Positions 37,660 through 49,377 are shown, numbered from the stretch's first letter. The stretch: DNA of 64,000 bases from Siphonodentalium dalli (GCA_032622095.1 CP136061.1:167033107-167097106), one strand, 5' to 3'. Notes: generated from the sequence alone by a model not told the origin. Program-made: numbers and translations.

Positions 37660-38452
37660 AGCCCCGGTTCCATATTCCCGATTTTCTGTCCCGAATCAGT
37701 ATATTCGGCACCAATTCGGGACCAGACCAAATCGGCAGCATTCGCGATATTTCTGGACGAGTTTTATTCCAAAAAGCCGCCGAACGGATGCCGAATTATG
37801 ACAAAATTTAATCGTTCCCGAACATTGCCGAGTATTCCAGAATGCTTCCGAATTTTTCCCCGAATGATCAAGAATAATCCCGAACTGATACCGAAATTTC
37901 GTGCGAGTGGCTGCCGAATTGCCCAGATTACTACCGACTTACACCGAATTGTTGCCGAATACCCCGAATCAATGCCGAACTGGTACCGAATTGATGCCGA
38001 ATAAATACCGAATTGGTATTCAATTGCTGCCGAACGTCCCGAATCGATGCCGAATTTTGCAGATACACCGGATCTCAGTATAAAAGCAGCCACACATGGC
38101 AAATTCGGGAATAACATACCGAATACTGCCGACTACTCCAGAATATCCACCCGAATATTGCCGACTTCTCCCGAATAGGTGCCGAATCGCTCCCGAATTT
38201 CTCCCGATGATTGACAATTCGGGAGCGATTCGGCTTGGTTCCCGATAGTTTTGAACATTTCAAAACTGTCGGCAGCGAGTCCAGAATTGTCCCGAATCGA
38301 CCCTGATAGCACCGATATCCCCGATCATGTTAGGGGGTAAAAATTCACTGTCCCGACTTTTCCCGAACTTACTCCACGATTTTTGCAAAATTATGATTCG
38401 GGAGTCTTTCGGGAACATTCGGGTGGGAAATCGGGGATATGGAACCGGGGCT
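37660..38452. mobile_element. PIF/Harbinger-like element with dense GCCGAAT motifs
   Basis: The ends are AGCCCCGGTTCCATATTCCC and the near-exact complement ...GGATATGGAACCGGGGCT, flanked by TTA (37657-37659 and 38453-38455). Copy A at 2866-2882 (attcttttaaacaag) is the matching empty site. Because of the T/A run the duplication could also be scored as TTTAA. The 793-bp body is almost entirely composed of CCGAAT/CCCGAAT/GCCGAAT words on one strand, switching strand near 38210-38230. The ORFs at 37764-38263 are shadows of this motif. Confidence 0.8.
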
Positions 38453-38846
38453 TTAAACAAGCTTCCACCCCAATAAAAATGTGCTTACGAAGGAAGCTGT
38501 GGACGAATCCAAAAGTAATGACAACACATTAAACCGGAAACAGAAACACTGAAATAAACAAAACAACATGCTCGATTCATCGATTATCAAAACAGACATA
38601 ATTGTTCTTGAAATAAATGGTTAAATTATCGGAAAGTTATCGGCAATTACTTTCGGAAATTAATCGGGAAATTTTCGGGATATCAGCGTGTTATCGGAAT
38701 ATTTAGATACTGTATTGGAATATTTTCGGGAAATGGCGACCGCTCTATCGGGATCTATCGGGAAATTTAGAAGATAGTCTTGAGTTATCGGGATCCTATC
38801 GGGATATTTATCGGGATCCCGATAGTAGTTTTGAGATGACCCCTAA

Positions 38847-38948
38847 GGCGTGCGATAATGATGAAAAACAGCGATAATGTCGTCATATTTTTCACACTTT
38901 TATCGCATTTTTTTCGCATATGCGAAAAAGGTTTTGACATGGTCCCTT
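38847..38948 (+). mobile_element. GGGAGCATG-family right-end fragment
   Basis: It ends AAAGGTTTTGACATGGTCCC at 38948, followed by TTA. It contains GCGATAATG and TTATCGCATTTTTTTCGC words. It abuts the end of the GGGGTCATC copy B at 38843, so one of the two inserted next to or into the other. Confidence 0.5.
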
Positions 38949-38951
38949 ACT

Positions 38952-39660
38952 TGAATTATAAAGGGCCATAACTCTGTTAAAATATATTGGATCAAACCCA
39001 AATTCGAACTTGATCTGTATTTTGGGGTGAGGACCACATGTACCAAATTTGGTGCCGATCAGATGAAAAATACTTAAGTCATCGCAGCTTGGATGATTTT
39101 ATTTAAAAACAGGAATGGAAAGGGTTAACTAAACAATACCAAAATCCATACAGATGAAGAAAATGCTAAGGAAAAACTTAGGTAAAAATATGAGGCAGAT
39201 CAGAAGAAAACTGTTTGACTTAAATGCATCAGATAGCATTTGTGTGCAGGGTTTATTATTTTCTAAACCGTTCAACCAATCGATACCTAAAACTATACAG
39301 TTAAGGGGGTGTGTCATCATAAACCTACATATAAAATATGAACACAATCGCACACAAAATACTTAGGTTATGGCATCAGATAGAACATGACCATGTATGG
39401 ATGGAAAGTGTTAATAATTTCTAAACCGATCGATACCAAAAATTATACAGGTGAGGGGTGTGTCATCATAAACATGCACATAAAATTTTAACAGGATCCG
39501 ACAAAAAATACTGGAGTAATCGTGTCGGATAGCAAGTGTCTACAGAAATGGACGGCTAGACAGACAAGACGGACGGACAGATGGACAGACGGATGAATGA
39601 TGGATGGTTGATCTGGACGTCGGCATTATGTGTACCATACATGGTATGGGTACACATATA
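38952..39660 (+). repeat. 'gggccataactc' composite repeat
   Basis: The same blocks as 57700-58530 in the same order, ending with the variant hairpin TGTGTACCATACATGG / GTATGGGTACACA (39629-39656). Its 5' side is cut by the element end at 38948. Confidence 0.6.
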
Positions 39661-40984
39661 AATGGCTATAGATATACATTCAACAGTCCCTTCCTAATTT
39701 TGTTCTTTATAATTTTGATGTAAACTTTTCCTCATGCCCTAACTGTCAAATTAATTTTCAATGACCCATTAATAAGTTGAGTGACGGAAACCTATAGTTT
39801 ATCATTCCAGGGTGCCAACTTTAGACTAAGTATTAAATAGGTAGATTACACCATATAACCACCCTCAATCCCCAAAACTGGGCATGTATCAGCTTGGATC
39901 AGATAAAAACTTGCCATAAACACACTACGACCTGGAGTCGGTGCAGAGCAACACCATCTTATGGTATTTTTATTGGGTGCCCACACTTTGGCCCATTTTT
40001 CTCAGGAGTATTTCATCAGATGATCATGTTCGATATTGTAAATAATAAACATGTCCTGATTTGACCTTTTGGAATAGCCTGCACTAGTTATGGCTATGAC
40101 ATAACTCGTTGTCACAGTTGGGGAATATCATATACCACATTCCAGATTTAGAGGGGCAGCGCTGGGTGCCGACTACAAGTTATCTGGTACAAAATTTGTT
40201 TTAAATACAATCTTACATGTGTGGTCATGCTACTTCAAAATTTATGTCTACTATTCAAATACACATGTTATTCGGGAGTGCATGCACATGTTATTCGGGA
40301 GTGCAGAACTTTTGGGCTTTTGTGGATCTTATCAGAAAATGCCATTTCAGATGGCACAACAGAGTTGGAGGCCAATGTGTTAGTATAACCATACTTTCGG
40401 CCTCAATTAGTTAGCTTCATTCCAGGTATTCAGTGGCATTATTCACATCACCCATATATTTGAGCTTCCTAAGATGCTTGAAATCATGTTTACGTGGGGA
40501 ACTCAATTTCTTAAATTTCTACATCAGAACTTGTATGGCACCCTGGAATATAGTGTAGTATTTATATAATAGATAACTCGTAGCCAGCACTGACAACATG
40601 TTAATCAGTCTATTATGTGTTATGATAAAATTGGATAATCTAAACCACTTGTATTATATAAGATATGATGCACAACTAGAAATTTATTAATATTGCCATT
40701 TGGAGAGTGATGACAAGACCTACAGTTTGAAATACAACACAAAAGGTTTGTTTATCATACTTCAGGGTTGGATTTCAGTTTCAGTGTCGCATATATATAA
40801 GACACTGCTTATACAGATCCTGGACACCATAACTGTCATCATCATGCAAAAATCAAATGAAGGGCATATAATCTGCGAAAAAGTGGCTTTTTCAACAATA
40901 AATTGATGAAGGTAGCCCTCAGTCAAATCACGACTAAGCAGACAAATATTGTGAGACTAATGATCAAAATTTTTGGCACTAACC
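39661..40984. other. nothing recognised
   Basis: Single-copy-looking DNA with small random frames. A short direct duplication, ACATGTTATTCGGGAGTGCA, occurs near 40263 and 40286. Confidence 0.5.
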
Positions 40985-41375
40985 GGACAGATATTTCGAA
41001 GTGGGTACCTGTATAGAAATTGGAAATTTGGAATACCGATACATTCCATGACAATAATAAATACATGTATATGCATTTATGGGAGGACAGACCTTTCGAT
41101 TGGAATAATGGTTGTGGCGAAAAGTGGCTGAGATGATTGTGAAAACTTACATTTTGTGGGATAAGGCATGTTTTCCGTGATAGAGCTCTGTCAACTACTT
41201 CTAGCTGATCACCGGAGGCTGAATATCAGTTACAAAATATTCACTTAATACCTTAAACTGTTTAGAAGTGTAGTGTCTAAATGTGTTTATTTGCAGCAAA
41301 ATAGGTGTCAGAAAGTGTCTGCACACTTTGACAACAAAAATTCCTCTCCTCAGACTCTGTTACTTCCGGTTTCTG
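40985..41375 (-). repeat. dispersed repeat, inverse copy of 5755-6175
   Basis: The same blocks in reverse order and sense. About 390 bp, diverged. Confidence 0.6.
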
Positions 41376-41816
41376 TTTGTGTCCATTGATCAACTGTGGC
41401 TATGGTGCACACAGATCTCATGGGTGAGAAATACAGGACTCCCAAATCAACCTAAAAAATAACTTTGTCAAACATACTGATTTATCAGATCTATGCACTC
41501 ACCTCCCTCTGATCAGAATCTAATTTGATGTGTTCTGAATGCTGCAAAAACCTATCCTTTCTCCTCCATTTAGCTGTTTCTCTGTATTTGTTTCTATATA
41601 TATATATAAATATGTGTAAAATGCATATAAAAACATATAATACCTATAAAATGATAACCACACTAGATTCTAATTCAAGAAAAGGGGATGATACTAAAAC
41701 TGAATACTCTGAGATCTGTATTCCCAACAGAAATTAACAAACCATTGTACGGTAATAGTCAATGGTCAGCCACACTTAAAACATTGTATGGTATTTAATA
41801 GTCAACCACGTTTAAA
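41376..41816. other. nothing recognised
   Basis: AT-rich, with an (AT)n stretch at about 41597-41610. Confidence 0.5.
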
Positions 41817-41990
41817 AACGAGAGGCCGATCGTGATCGGCAGATGTATAACCCATCCATTGACGATAGTAAATAGCTATGATTGGAATCATAATTTAGAG
41901 TTTTGATGTTGAATTATAGAGTAAACTGAACATTATGTACTAAAGAAGTACATGTAGGGACAAATGTACATAATAACACAAATTCTCAAT
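41817..41990 (+). repeat. 5' part of the AACGAGAGGCCGATC repeat
   Basis: AACGAGAGGCCGATCGTGAT, then 'acccatccattgacgatagt' and 'gagttttgatgttgaattat', as at 48708-48880. This is a second subtype of the repeat. Confidence 0.6.
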
Positions 41991-42159
41991 TGATTGGAAT
42001 TTATGGGTCCTAGTGCCAATTTTGCACTAGTAGTGTCACTTTTAACATTCGAATACCCTAGGACCCCTAACATGAGATAACTGAACAAACAAAGTCCCTG
42101 GTGGTCAGTATAGCTCTCAAGAAAAGTGCGAATAATGTGGCGCCATTATCCCTGTTTTT

Positions 42160-42360
42160 TCTAAATTATCATTGTTTTTTCGTCATCTTCGCCATCTTGG
42201 TTCGATGTTCATCACAGTTTTGTTTCCACAGTTTAGGTTTTGCTCAACATTTTCGCTGTTTTGTTTTGACATTTTTTCACAGTATTTGTTTTTGTCGAGA
42301 TCGCAACTATTGTTTCCGTCAATATTGCCTATAGTGTCGATCATAGTGTCGATATGATTG
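42160..42360 (-). repeat. CTGCGAAA/GTCGAAA motif patch, inverse copy
   Basis: On the minus strand this aligns with 33035-33195 through ATATCGACACTATAGGCAAT, ATTGACGGAAACAATAG and AGCGAAAATG words. The ORFs on both strands here come from this repeat. Confidence 0.5.
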
Positions 42361-42409
42361 ACAGCACATATACCGATATTTAATATCAGATTTGAGTTCA
42401 GAAAATAGT

Positions 42410-42720
42410 AAACAATGAAAGTGTCAATGACACTGTAGCTAAACTGGAGAGGGCATAATTTCATGGGTAAGAGTCAATGAAGCGATTCTGAACTCGGAAA
42501 GTTAAAAGTATTAAATACATTATATAATATAGATAAGGGAGCAGCACTGGTGGAGCACTATAACAAGGGAAAATTTGACCGCTCCCATCAAGAAGCCACC
42601 TCAAAGATCCATATGAAGTTTGGTGACAATCAAATGAGGGATGTTGTCTGTAGGGTGTGATAAAGGATTTATAGTCATGCAAAGAGTAAATTCCATTTTC
42701 CCAATAAGTCCCATAATTCA
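42410..42720 (+). repeat. GTGTCAATGACAC repeat
   Basis: ATGAAAGTGTCAATGACACT is followed by GTAGCT...CTGGAGAGGG and 'gtcaatgaagcgatt'. Other copies start near 51113, 52720 and 60429. The core GTGTCA-A-TGACAC is a perfect palindrome around one A. Confidence 0.6.
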
Positions 42721-42889
42721 ATAAGGGCCATAACTTTAGAAAATAATCAATGGACTAAAGCAACAAAATCTGACTGTCAATGACGAAGATTAGAACTTCA
42801 AAGTTGTTACCGACGAATGGACTCACATGTGCAGCCCATTTATATACCCCCGCCAAACTTCTGGTTCTGGTAGCTTAAATTCATGATAG

Positions 42890-43095
42890 TCCAATGTTGG
42901 GCCAACATTATAATTCCAACAGTTGGGAGGAATACATTTGTTCAATAAAGGGCCTATAATGTCAACCCAACCAATGTGCTGGCATTAATTCTGTTGGCCC
43001 AATATTGGACCAACCTTATTATTCCAATGGTTGAGAGGAATACATTGGGACAACCAAGTGCCAACAACGTAAACCCAACCAATGTGCTGCAGTTA
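42890..43095 (+). repeat. two-unit 'ttgggccaac' repeat
   Basis: Units of about 110 bp with 'aattccaacagttgggagg' and 'aacccaaccaatgtgct', plus a third relic at 44525-44575. The GGCCAAAA element begins right after it. Confidence 0.6.
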
Positions 43096-43702
43096 GGCCA
43101 AAAAAAAAAAGTTTTGGTTCTCAGGCCCCGCCGCATTGAATAAAAAAAAGTTTTTATTTTTTTGTATTTTATCAACATGTCCATAGCAGATATATGTGTT
43201 GAATATTAGTGTGCATTGAGCTCTAACATGTAATGTGTTAAAAAGTGACTTGCAGGCTTACAACATGAAGTAGATGACTACAACTAAGAAAATGATTAGC
43301 TGATCCTCATGCTCTTCTTACAATTAGTCATTGTGAACAATTTACACTAATTGTAACTTTATACAATTGAAAGGCACAGGACTAAATTCAGGATCACATA
43401 TTAGAATGGGGAGGTATCAGTTTTTAGACAACAATAACAGTAGTTAATGTCAGGGGCATTATATATTGTTAGGTAATCCCAGTCATACACTGGTAGTACA
43501 ATGTCATTTTTATATAAGACTAAATGATTTTATATGCATAACAGTTCCCTCTACCTTTCTGGTTATTACTAGACAGAGGAAGGTATCTTTGTCCATGCTT
43601 ACTATGCGCAGAAAAAAATAAAAAATAAAAATAAAACCCTCCCTCCCTCATCGATTTGAAAAAAAAATTGCCCGAGAACCAAAACACTTTTTTTTTTTAG
43701 CC
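43096..43702. mobile_element. TTA-flanked GGCCAAAA element
   Basis: The left end is GGCC(A)11GTTTTGGTTCTC and the right end GAGAACCAAAACAC(T)11AGCC. TTA lies on each side (43093-43095 and 43703-43705). The TIRs continue through CAGGCCCCG / GCCCGAGAA-like sequence into A-rich (AAAAATAAA) DNA. The 607-bp body is non-coding. It is consistent with a PIF/Harbinger-type MITE. Confidence 0.72.
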
Positions 43703-43714
43703 TTAATTCCATTG

Positions 43715-44045
43715 GAATGTCGGTAGCATACTGGTCTCTCGGACTAGTGAACCGGGGATCGCAACCTGGTCAGGATATTCTGACAAAAATCATAACTCAG
43801 TCAGATACCAAGTTTGTCAGGCTGAAAAGTCTCATTCTCAAATCGATATCACTGAATAAAGATCTGAATACAAAATGCTGACTTTCCCCCTTTACAACAT
43901 TTGTCCAGGTATGTTGTCATGGGCGCGAACATTAATGGCTGACCCGTGTACATGCCTTGGTGTATGCATGTTAAAGAATGCTACTGGAGTCACCACAGGG
44001 TTATAAAGTTACTTGGCTGTGGTAGCACCTGGACCAGTGCATCTA
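43715..44045 (+). repeat. SINE-like repeat with a tRNA-like head
   Basis: GTCGGTAGCATACTGG resembles an A box (TRGCnnARYnGG) and GGGGATCGCAACC a B box (GGTTCGAnnCC) at the right spacing within 43718-43780. The body contains 'catgttaaagaatgctactgg', similar to the 'cacgttaaagaaccc' core found in many invertebrate SINEs. The 3' end is cut by the element at 44049. Confidence 0.45.
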
Positions 44046-44048
44046 TAA

Positions 44049-44517
44049 GGGGTCATCTCAAAACTCTTATCGGGAAATCAGCCTATTTCCCGATAGATCC
44101 CGATAGCATATATATATACAGTTATCAGGAAATTATCGGAATATTTACATAGTCTATCGGGATTCTATCGGAGTTTACGTTCATTTCGGAGTATCATATT
44201 CCGAAAACAACGCATGTTGTTTGGAAAGTTTCTGTATCAGGATTACTCCGGACTTTGATCGGGATTTTATGTTTTATAGGCCTATCTTTATTATTGATTT
44301 AATAGTTTCCTAATATGAGAAATCGTTAGTATAAAGTTTTACAGTATCAGGGGACACGTGTCGTAGAACTATTATATGTTATACTGTGGTGATCAGTGGG
44401 TTCTACGTACAATATCGGTATTTTACCCGGACAATACACCCCACCCATCGGGAAATCTTCAAAATCAATTCATGGGGAGCATACCCAAATATGTATATGG
44501 TAGATCGATCATGCACG
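44049..44517 (+). mobile_element. GGGGTCATC element, 5' fragment (copy C)
   Basis: It starts GGGGTCATCTCAAAACT after TAA (44046-44048). It follows copy A through the ATCGGGAAA-rich end and on to about copy A position 845. It then appears to jump to the copy A region near 1446 (CGATCATGCACG) and stops in a G run. The internal ~600-bp gap falls close to the breakpoint seen in copy B. Confidence 0.65.
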
Positions 44518-44639
44518 GGGGGGGGCAATGTTGTAATTCCGACAGTTGGGAGATATTTGTTGAGCCAACTATTAAAGGGCCATCGACCCAGACACTACAG
44601 GCAGCAACAAGTGAATTAATTTTTAGAATAATTCATTGA

Positions 44640-47201
44640 AATAATAAATATTCATCTCAAAAACGGCATCTGAAGTACACTAACCCTTTGTTGTAGAGTG
44701 TTGAAAACCTGCCGTCCCAGATTGTCATCGAAGATGATCATAGAAAATGGGTGACTTATTCTTCAAAAATACATCGTAGTTTTATCCCTGTTTCCGAAAT
44801 ATTTTGTGAATAAAATATTTATGGTTGTTCTGTGAAGATTTACAGATCAATAATATCAACGATTTGTAGATGAGTATTCTCCTAAAACAAAGATCCAAAT
44901 TTGGAAATGTCGGCCTGCAGACACCGCATCGCCGTAGGCCTATCTTGCTATCCCTCTTGGCATATTCACTGAAGAATATCTAAGGGCGACTGCAAATGCT
45001 GTGATTTTAAAGTGGGGTAATTACTGGTGGAACACAAGATCGCAGGCATATCGTAGCGATCAAGCAATGTTTGATTTTTGATATTATATGAAATATAAAT
45101 AATTAATTCTTGCACAATTTTACAATGAGTATACCGGCTTTACAAAATCCGATGGGAGGCCTTTTTGAGGTGAATTAGGGTCTTAATACACCTGCCTGTT
45201 GGGAAGAGGCTTTGGGACCGTTTATGGTCTGATTTGAGCACTATTAAAAAGGTTGTTTAAATTTGGTCTGTTCGCGCTCCCTGCTGCTTTTTTTGTATAT
45301 ATCAATAATTTCATTGATGGATGAGTTGTCCAAAGGGAGTGGAAACATTTGTATTCTGATTAGTTTATCAAGAGTCTAATCTTTTGTTGATCCCTGATGT
45401 TTTCCCAGCAACAATTGCATTCGGCTGAAGCCTCCTAAGAAATGGCATTATTAATTGGAAGTACACAGCAGATATTTAGGAAAAAGCTCAAGTTCATGTA
45501 AGCAGTACCAGCCAAATTATCCTGACACAGTACTTCAAGTACATCTGCTTGTGCAGTACGTTTTGTTTTTTTAAATGTCAATATTTTCCTCAATTTTATT
45601 TCTACTATTTTAATTTTGGATTGGCTAAAACTGCTCTGATGGCAGACTCTGTTCATCATTATAAGAATATAAGCTTCTGGTGAGCAAGTCAGGATATATC
45701 GTTTGCGAACCTAGGGGACATTAAATGCCCTGAGTTTGGGGGAAATTTCAAGGCCTGCATTTTGGCATCTTTTCAACTCATTGGGAGTAATTACTTTTTT
45801 TTAAAGATCTAAATTATACTTTTGTCATAAAATAAAATTGACTTTTTTGGGGGTACGTTCAAAAAACACTTTTGCGAATCTCATTAAATCGCTCCGACAT
45901 ACTATCGTTTGTCATGGCATCCATACATTTTTGTACAACCTTCATTATGTGGGGAAATTATATGACAGACACAGTGTATGCCATTATTTCTTTCACTCTA
46001 CCTTAACAAACAGAAAGGCTGTCTAGTCCATCAGCCAGTCTGACTTGTTATTGTCAGCAGATGTGTCACCTAATCAGACACCCACTTAATACATAGAATT
46101 GTTAACCTATAAAATAACAATAACAATAGAAATTGCATTGCCAACACATTGGAAAATTATTCCAAAAGTCCAAAAGAATCAAACTGATTTTCCAAGGTAA
46201 GAACCATAGCCTATCAAAATTTTGTACTTATGAACTGTAGTGTTTGATTTGAGCAAACCTTGGCATACATGTGCTTCTTATATATGCAAGTGAGCAGGTT
46301 ATTGTGTGTCACCATAATTCTCAATAATTAAACTCGATGAAAGAAGTTTTCCGATCGTGAATTAGGTATTTTTTCTATATTTGTGGTGACACTTTATGGC
46401 ACTCACTGCACACCAGTCATCGATCGATTGGTGATAAACAGATTTTGTATATAATTAACTGTAAAGCTTGTCTCAACAAAAAAATTTTGGAAGCAGAGAT
46501 GCCTAATAACATATAATGTAAAAAATACTATGTGGAGAACCGCTATATATCCATAAACTCACCGAGTGAACCATAGCATTTTCGTACTGGAACTGTAGAA
46601 TTTATCAGACGCGAACAATTTCTAACATTGCAGTTCCAACCCAGTGTGTACAAGTATACATGAATTGTGGGTGTATATGGTTAATGTGACATATCCATGG
46701 GTAAATTTGTTAAAACTTCACTGGTGAGTAGACGACACTTTGCCAACCCTATATGTCATGTGACCTTGGCAGTATCTTTGATTTTTACCTGTATGGCTGT
46801 ATTTCTGGTATATCAGGTGTATACAGGCAAATATGAACGATAATATATTGCAACCAATAGTCATTTGCATTAAATATCATTGTGATATCATCAGTCGATA
46901 TATTGCAGATGACCCACATCCAATCTTTAAATAACCACCTTTGAATGGGGTCACCTGACCATGTGAATCTGCACAGGTGCTAGCTACTGGTTATAGATAT
47001 GATCAAAATTATATGGATTTATGCAGCGATGTTGCATTTTATAGAAAATAGAGAGGCAAAAATCTGGTATGGACATATTGTGCACTATTCCAGTTGTATT
47101 TTAAATGAATAGTTTAGCACTAAGACTATATGCCCACTTGTAAAATGTAACATTCAACTACTATTAATACTGGATCCATAAACATCTTAAACAGATTTTC
47201 T
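44640..47201. other. no gene recognised
   Basis: 2.5 kb with only the weak RT-like patch at 45230-45400 and unremarkable small frames on both strands. The minus strand was read for further DENND5 exons without success. Confidence 0.45.
45230..45400 (+). pseudogene. possible degenerate reverse-transcriptase fragment
   Basis: Around 45271-45345 the plus strand reads, with one frame change, RSLLLFLYISI and then NNFIDG, next to DELSKGSGNICIL. This resembles the RT palm motif (S..LF..YIN..I.EL) found in LINE and other retroelements. Stops and frame changes occur on both sides. The match is short, so this is a weak call, and no element boundary was found. Confidence 0.3.
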
Positions 47202-47209
47202 CTGGGTAC

Positions 47210-48127
47210 CAAGCCTGGATATAAATTTTTTTTGAGTGTCTGACAAAATGACAGGCACCAAAGATTCGGCATCTGACATTTGAAAAGTGTGTCTGTCATT
47301 TACCTGGTATCAATAAATAGCAGCAATTAGTTGTTTTTTAGCCCATTCCAATGCACAAATTAGATTCATTGATGTACCATTTTATGAATTATGGTGGTTT
47401 ACATCACTTTTAGCTGAAGCTCATATTATCATGTCATAATGTGACCGGGGTGCAAAGTCAGACAAGGCTGTCATTTACAGTATGTCTCTGCTGAATTCTT
47501 TTCCAGTTTCAAAAATACTATTACATTATTAGGCAGTGGTTACCAAGCACATGTTTCAATGAATTTTTTCGGAATTTATTCCGCTAAATCTCCAACTAAC
47601 ACCCTTAACTTGTGGAATATATTACACTTGTGCTGATTTAACTTGTGACATCTCCGTGTATCTTACATCAAACGAGAAAAACACGACGAAGTGTATTTCT
47701 TGGTTGGAGTTTCCCCCCAGTGGCAGCCATTTTTTCTGGGTTTTTCACGTTCTAAAAATAGAAAGTCGGAAATAGTACGGACGTGAAGGCAGCGATAATT
47801 CGCAGTTTGCGATCAATCATCAATCGCGGACAATTTAGGTTAGAGGTTGCATTAAAATTACATTTATAGGTCCTGTATACAGAACGGATCATTAACATGT
47901 TTTCGGTAAAACGCGTTGTATTGGTTGGGGGATTTGATATTTAGTGCACAGTAGTGGTAATTGAATGTCTTTGCCGCGATTAATACATCTACTTGTTGTT
48001 TTCCCCTTAATTATATATTTTTTGTGAAGATAATGGGCCCCGGACAAACTGACGGAGAATAATAAGGCGGTCATCGGTGTATTTGGCTCTGTTAATGACC
48101 GTGTCCGACCTCTTATATCCAGGCTTG
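47210..48127 (-). mobile_element. hAT-like non-autonomous element, CAAGCCTGG family, copy 2
   Basis: This is the reverse-orientation copy of the element at 4497-5447. The ends CAAGCCTGGATATAA (47210) and TTATATCCAGGCTTG (to 48127) are intact. An exact 8-bp duplication, CTGGGTAC, lies on each side (47202-47209 and 48128-48135). It is 918 bp long and very similar to copy 1, with small indels. It sits about 50 bp downstream of the donor site of the DENND5 exon at 48178-48328. Confidence 0.87.
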
Positions 48128-48177
48128 CTGGGTACAACACATACATAAGCAGATATGAAATATTTAATGAAACTCAC

Positions 48178-48328
48178 TTGTTCCCTGCTGGTTCAGAGTT
48201 AAGGGCTTCTTTATTCAGAATTGGAAATAATCCAACTTCAATTTCTGATGGTGTATATTCCATGTCAATTTTCTGTGGTTTAGCCACCTCATGATCGATA
48301 TTGTTTGACCTCTTTTCTATGAGACAGC
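48178..48328 (-). CDS. DENND5: DENND5-type protein, next downstream exon (linker between dDENN and RUN1)
   Basis: This 151-bp exon is too short for ORF calling. On the minus strand it follows the acceptor tttctgtcatag and ends at the donor AACAA|gtgagt. The previous exon ends with one base (G), so GC completes a Gly codon. The frame then reads CLIEKRSNNIDHEVAKP, QKIDMEYTPSEIEVGLFPIL and NKEALNSEPAGN. It leaves two bases (AA) for the next exon. The IE.R...IDH block and the later Y.P...GLFP...L....AGN block match the DENND5 segment between dDENN and the first RUN domain, where the family has a G(F/L)FP motif and an ASNKW-like end. Splice phase, strand and order agree with the exon at 59659-60415. 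A CAAGCCTGG-ended transposon (47210-48127) begins about 50 bp inside the following intron. The next exon was not recognised down to position 1. Confidence 0.82.
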
Positions 48329-48707
48329 CTATGACAGAAAAAAAGTAAATATATAATAGTTAGATTATAGTGATGAAAAAATATTTTAATTTAGGACAAA
48401 AAACAACATATTATTTGAGTCACAGACACTGCCGCATTGACTTTATTGCGCTGCATTTGTCAAACACTAAACATATCACAAAAATAGAAAATGTGACCAC
48501 TTTATATGTGTTGTGTAGATCTCCACATAATTAAAGTTTGGTTTGTGTAATTTAACACAGCAGGCTCGGGAGACATCATACCGTTGACCATCTCTTAACA
48601 GGTTCGAGAATTGAGAAATATTGGATCCAAAAATGGTATCGGAGTGTGTAAAATTCATGGTTATTTCAAAATGTGGAATATACTTGGAAACGGAACAAAC
48701 ATGTAAC

Positions 48708-49377
48708 AAACGAGAGGCCGATCACGATCGGCAGATGTTAACCCATCCCTTGGCGATAGTAAATTACTCTGATCGGAATTATAAATGAGAGTTTTGATGT
48801 TGAATTATAGAGTATACTGTTAGGTACTATTATAGACAATGCACATAACACAAATTACTGGAATTTATGCGTCACTCACATTTATATAAGAGAATGCACT
48901 GGAACAGGATCTGTAATGCTGAACCACCACAGCCTTGGGTTAAATGTGAAAAGGTGACCTGGACATGCAATACTTGATCAAGAGATTCCAATATAATGAT
49001 AATGTATCAAATTCTACCCACAACAGCAATCAAGATAAACACCTCACTGCTGACCGATTAATATCTGTTATACAGCAGAGCTGTCAATAAATCACAGGCT
49101 TATGTTAAATAGGGCAAGGAATTCAAACTAAATTTATTTTTTTAAGAGTGAATTTTTTAAATCAGATAAAATTGTCTGATCAAACACATATTCGAACTCG
49201 ATCTGTCTTTTGTGCTGAGAAATTCATATACAAAATTTGGTTCCGATCAGATAAAAAATGTTTGAGTTATTGCACCATGCGTATAGTGTCTACAGACAAA
49301 CAGATGGATGGACTAATGACAGTTGGTCAATCCGGATGTTGACACTTCCATACTATGATATGGGTAAACATAAAAAT
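48708..49377 (+). repeat. AACGAGAGGCCGATC repeat, second subtype, short copy
   Basis: It shares its 5' block with 41817-41990 and ends in a degenerate version of the terminal hairpin (about 49349-49372) after 'gcaccatgcg' and a short 'cagacaaacagatgg' run. Confidence 0.55.

Larger units (their letters stand above)
33220..38843. mobile_element. rearranged copy B of the GGGGTCATC element, carrying nested insertions
   Basis: From about 34980 to 38843 this follows copy A positions ~1466-3262 in direct orientation. It ends with AGTAGTTTTGAGATGACCCC, then TAA. From 33220 to about 34979 it follows copy A positions ~2400 down to ~757 in reverse orientation. The result is an inverted duplication whose ~0.93 kb arms (33220-34150 and 34980-35945) face each other. 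Two later insertions (36156-37339 and 37660-38452) interrupt the direct arm. Poly-C at 34102-34123 and 34211-34225 sits in the inverted arm where copy A has only short G runs. Confidence 0.75.

Noticed and set aside
37764-38263. Overlapping ORFs of 60-117 codons on both strands
   Set aside because: Shadows of the dense CCGAAT array inside the element at 37660-38452.
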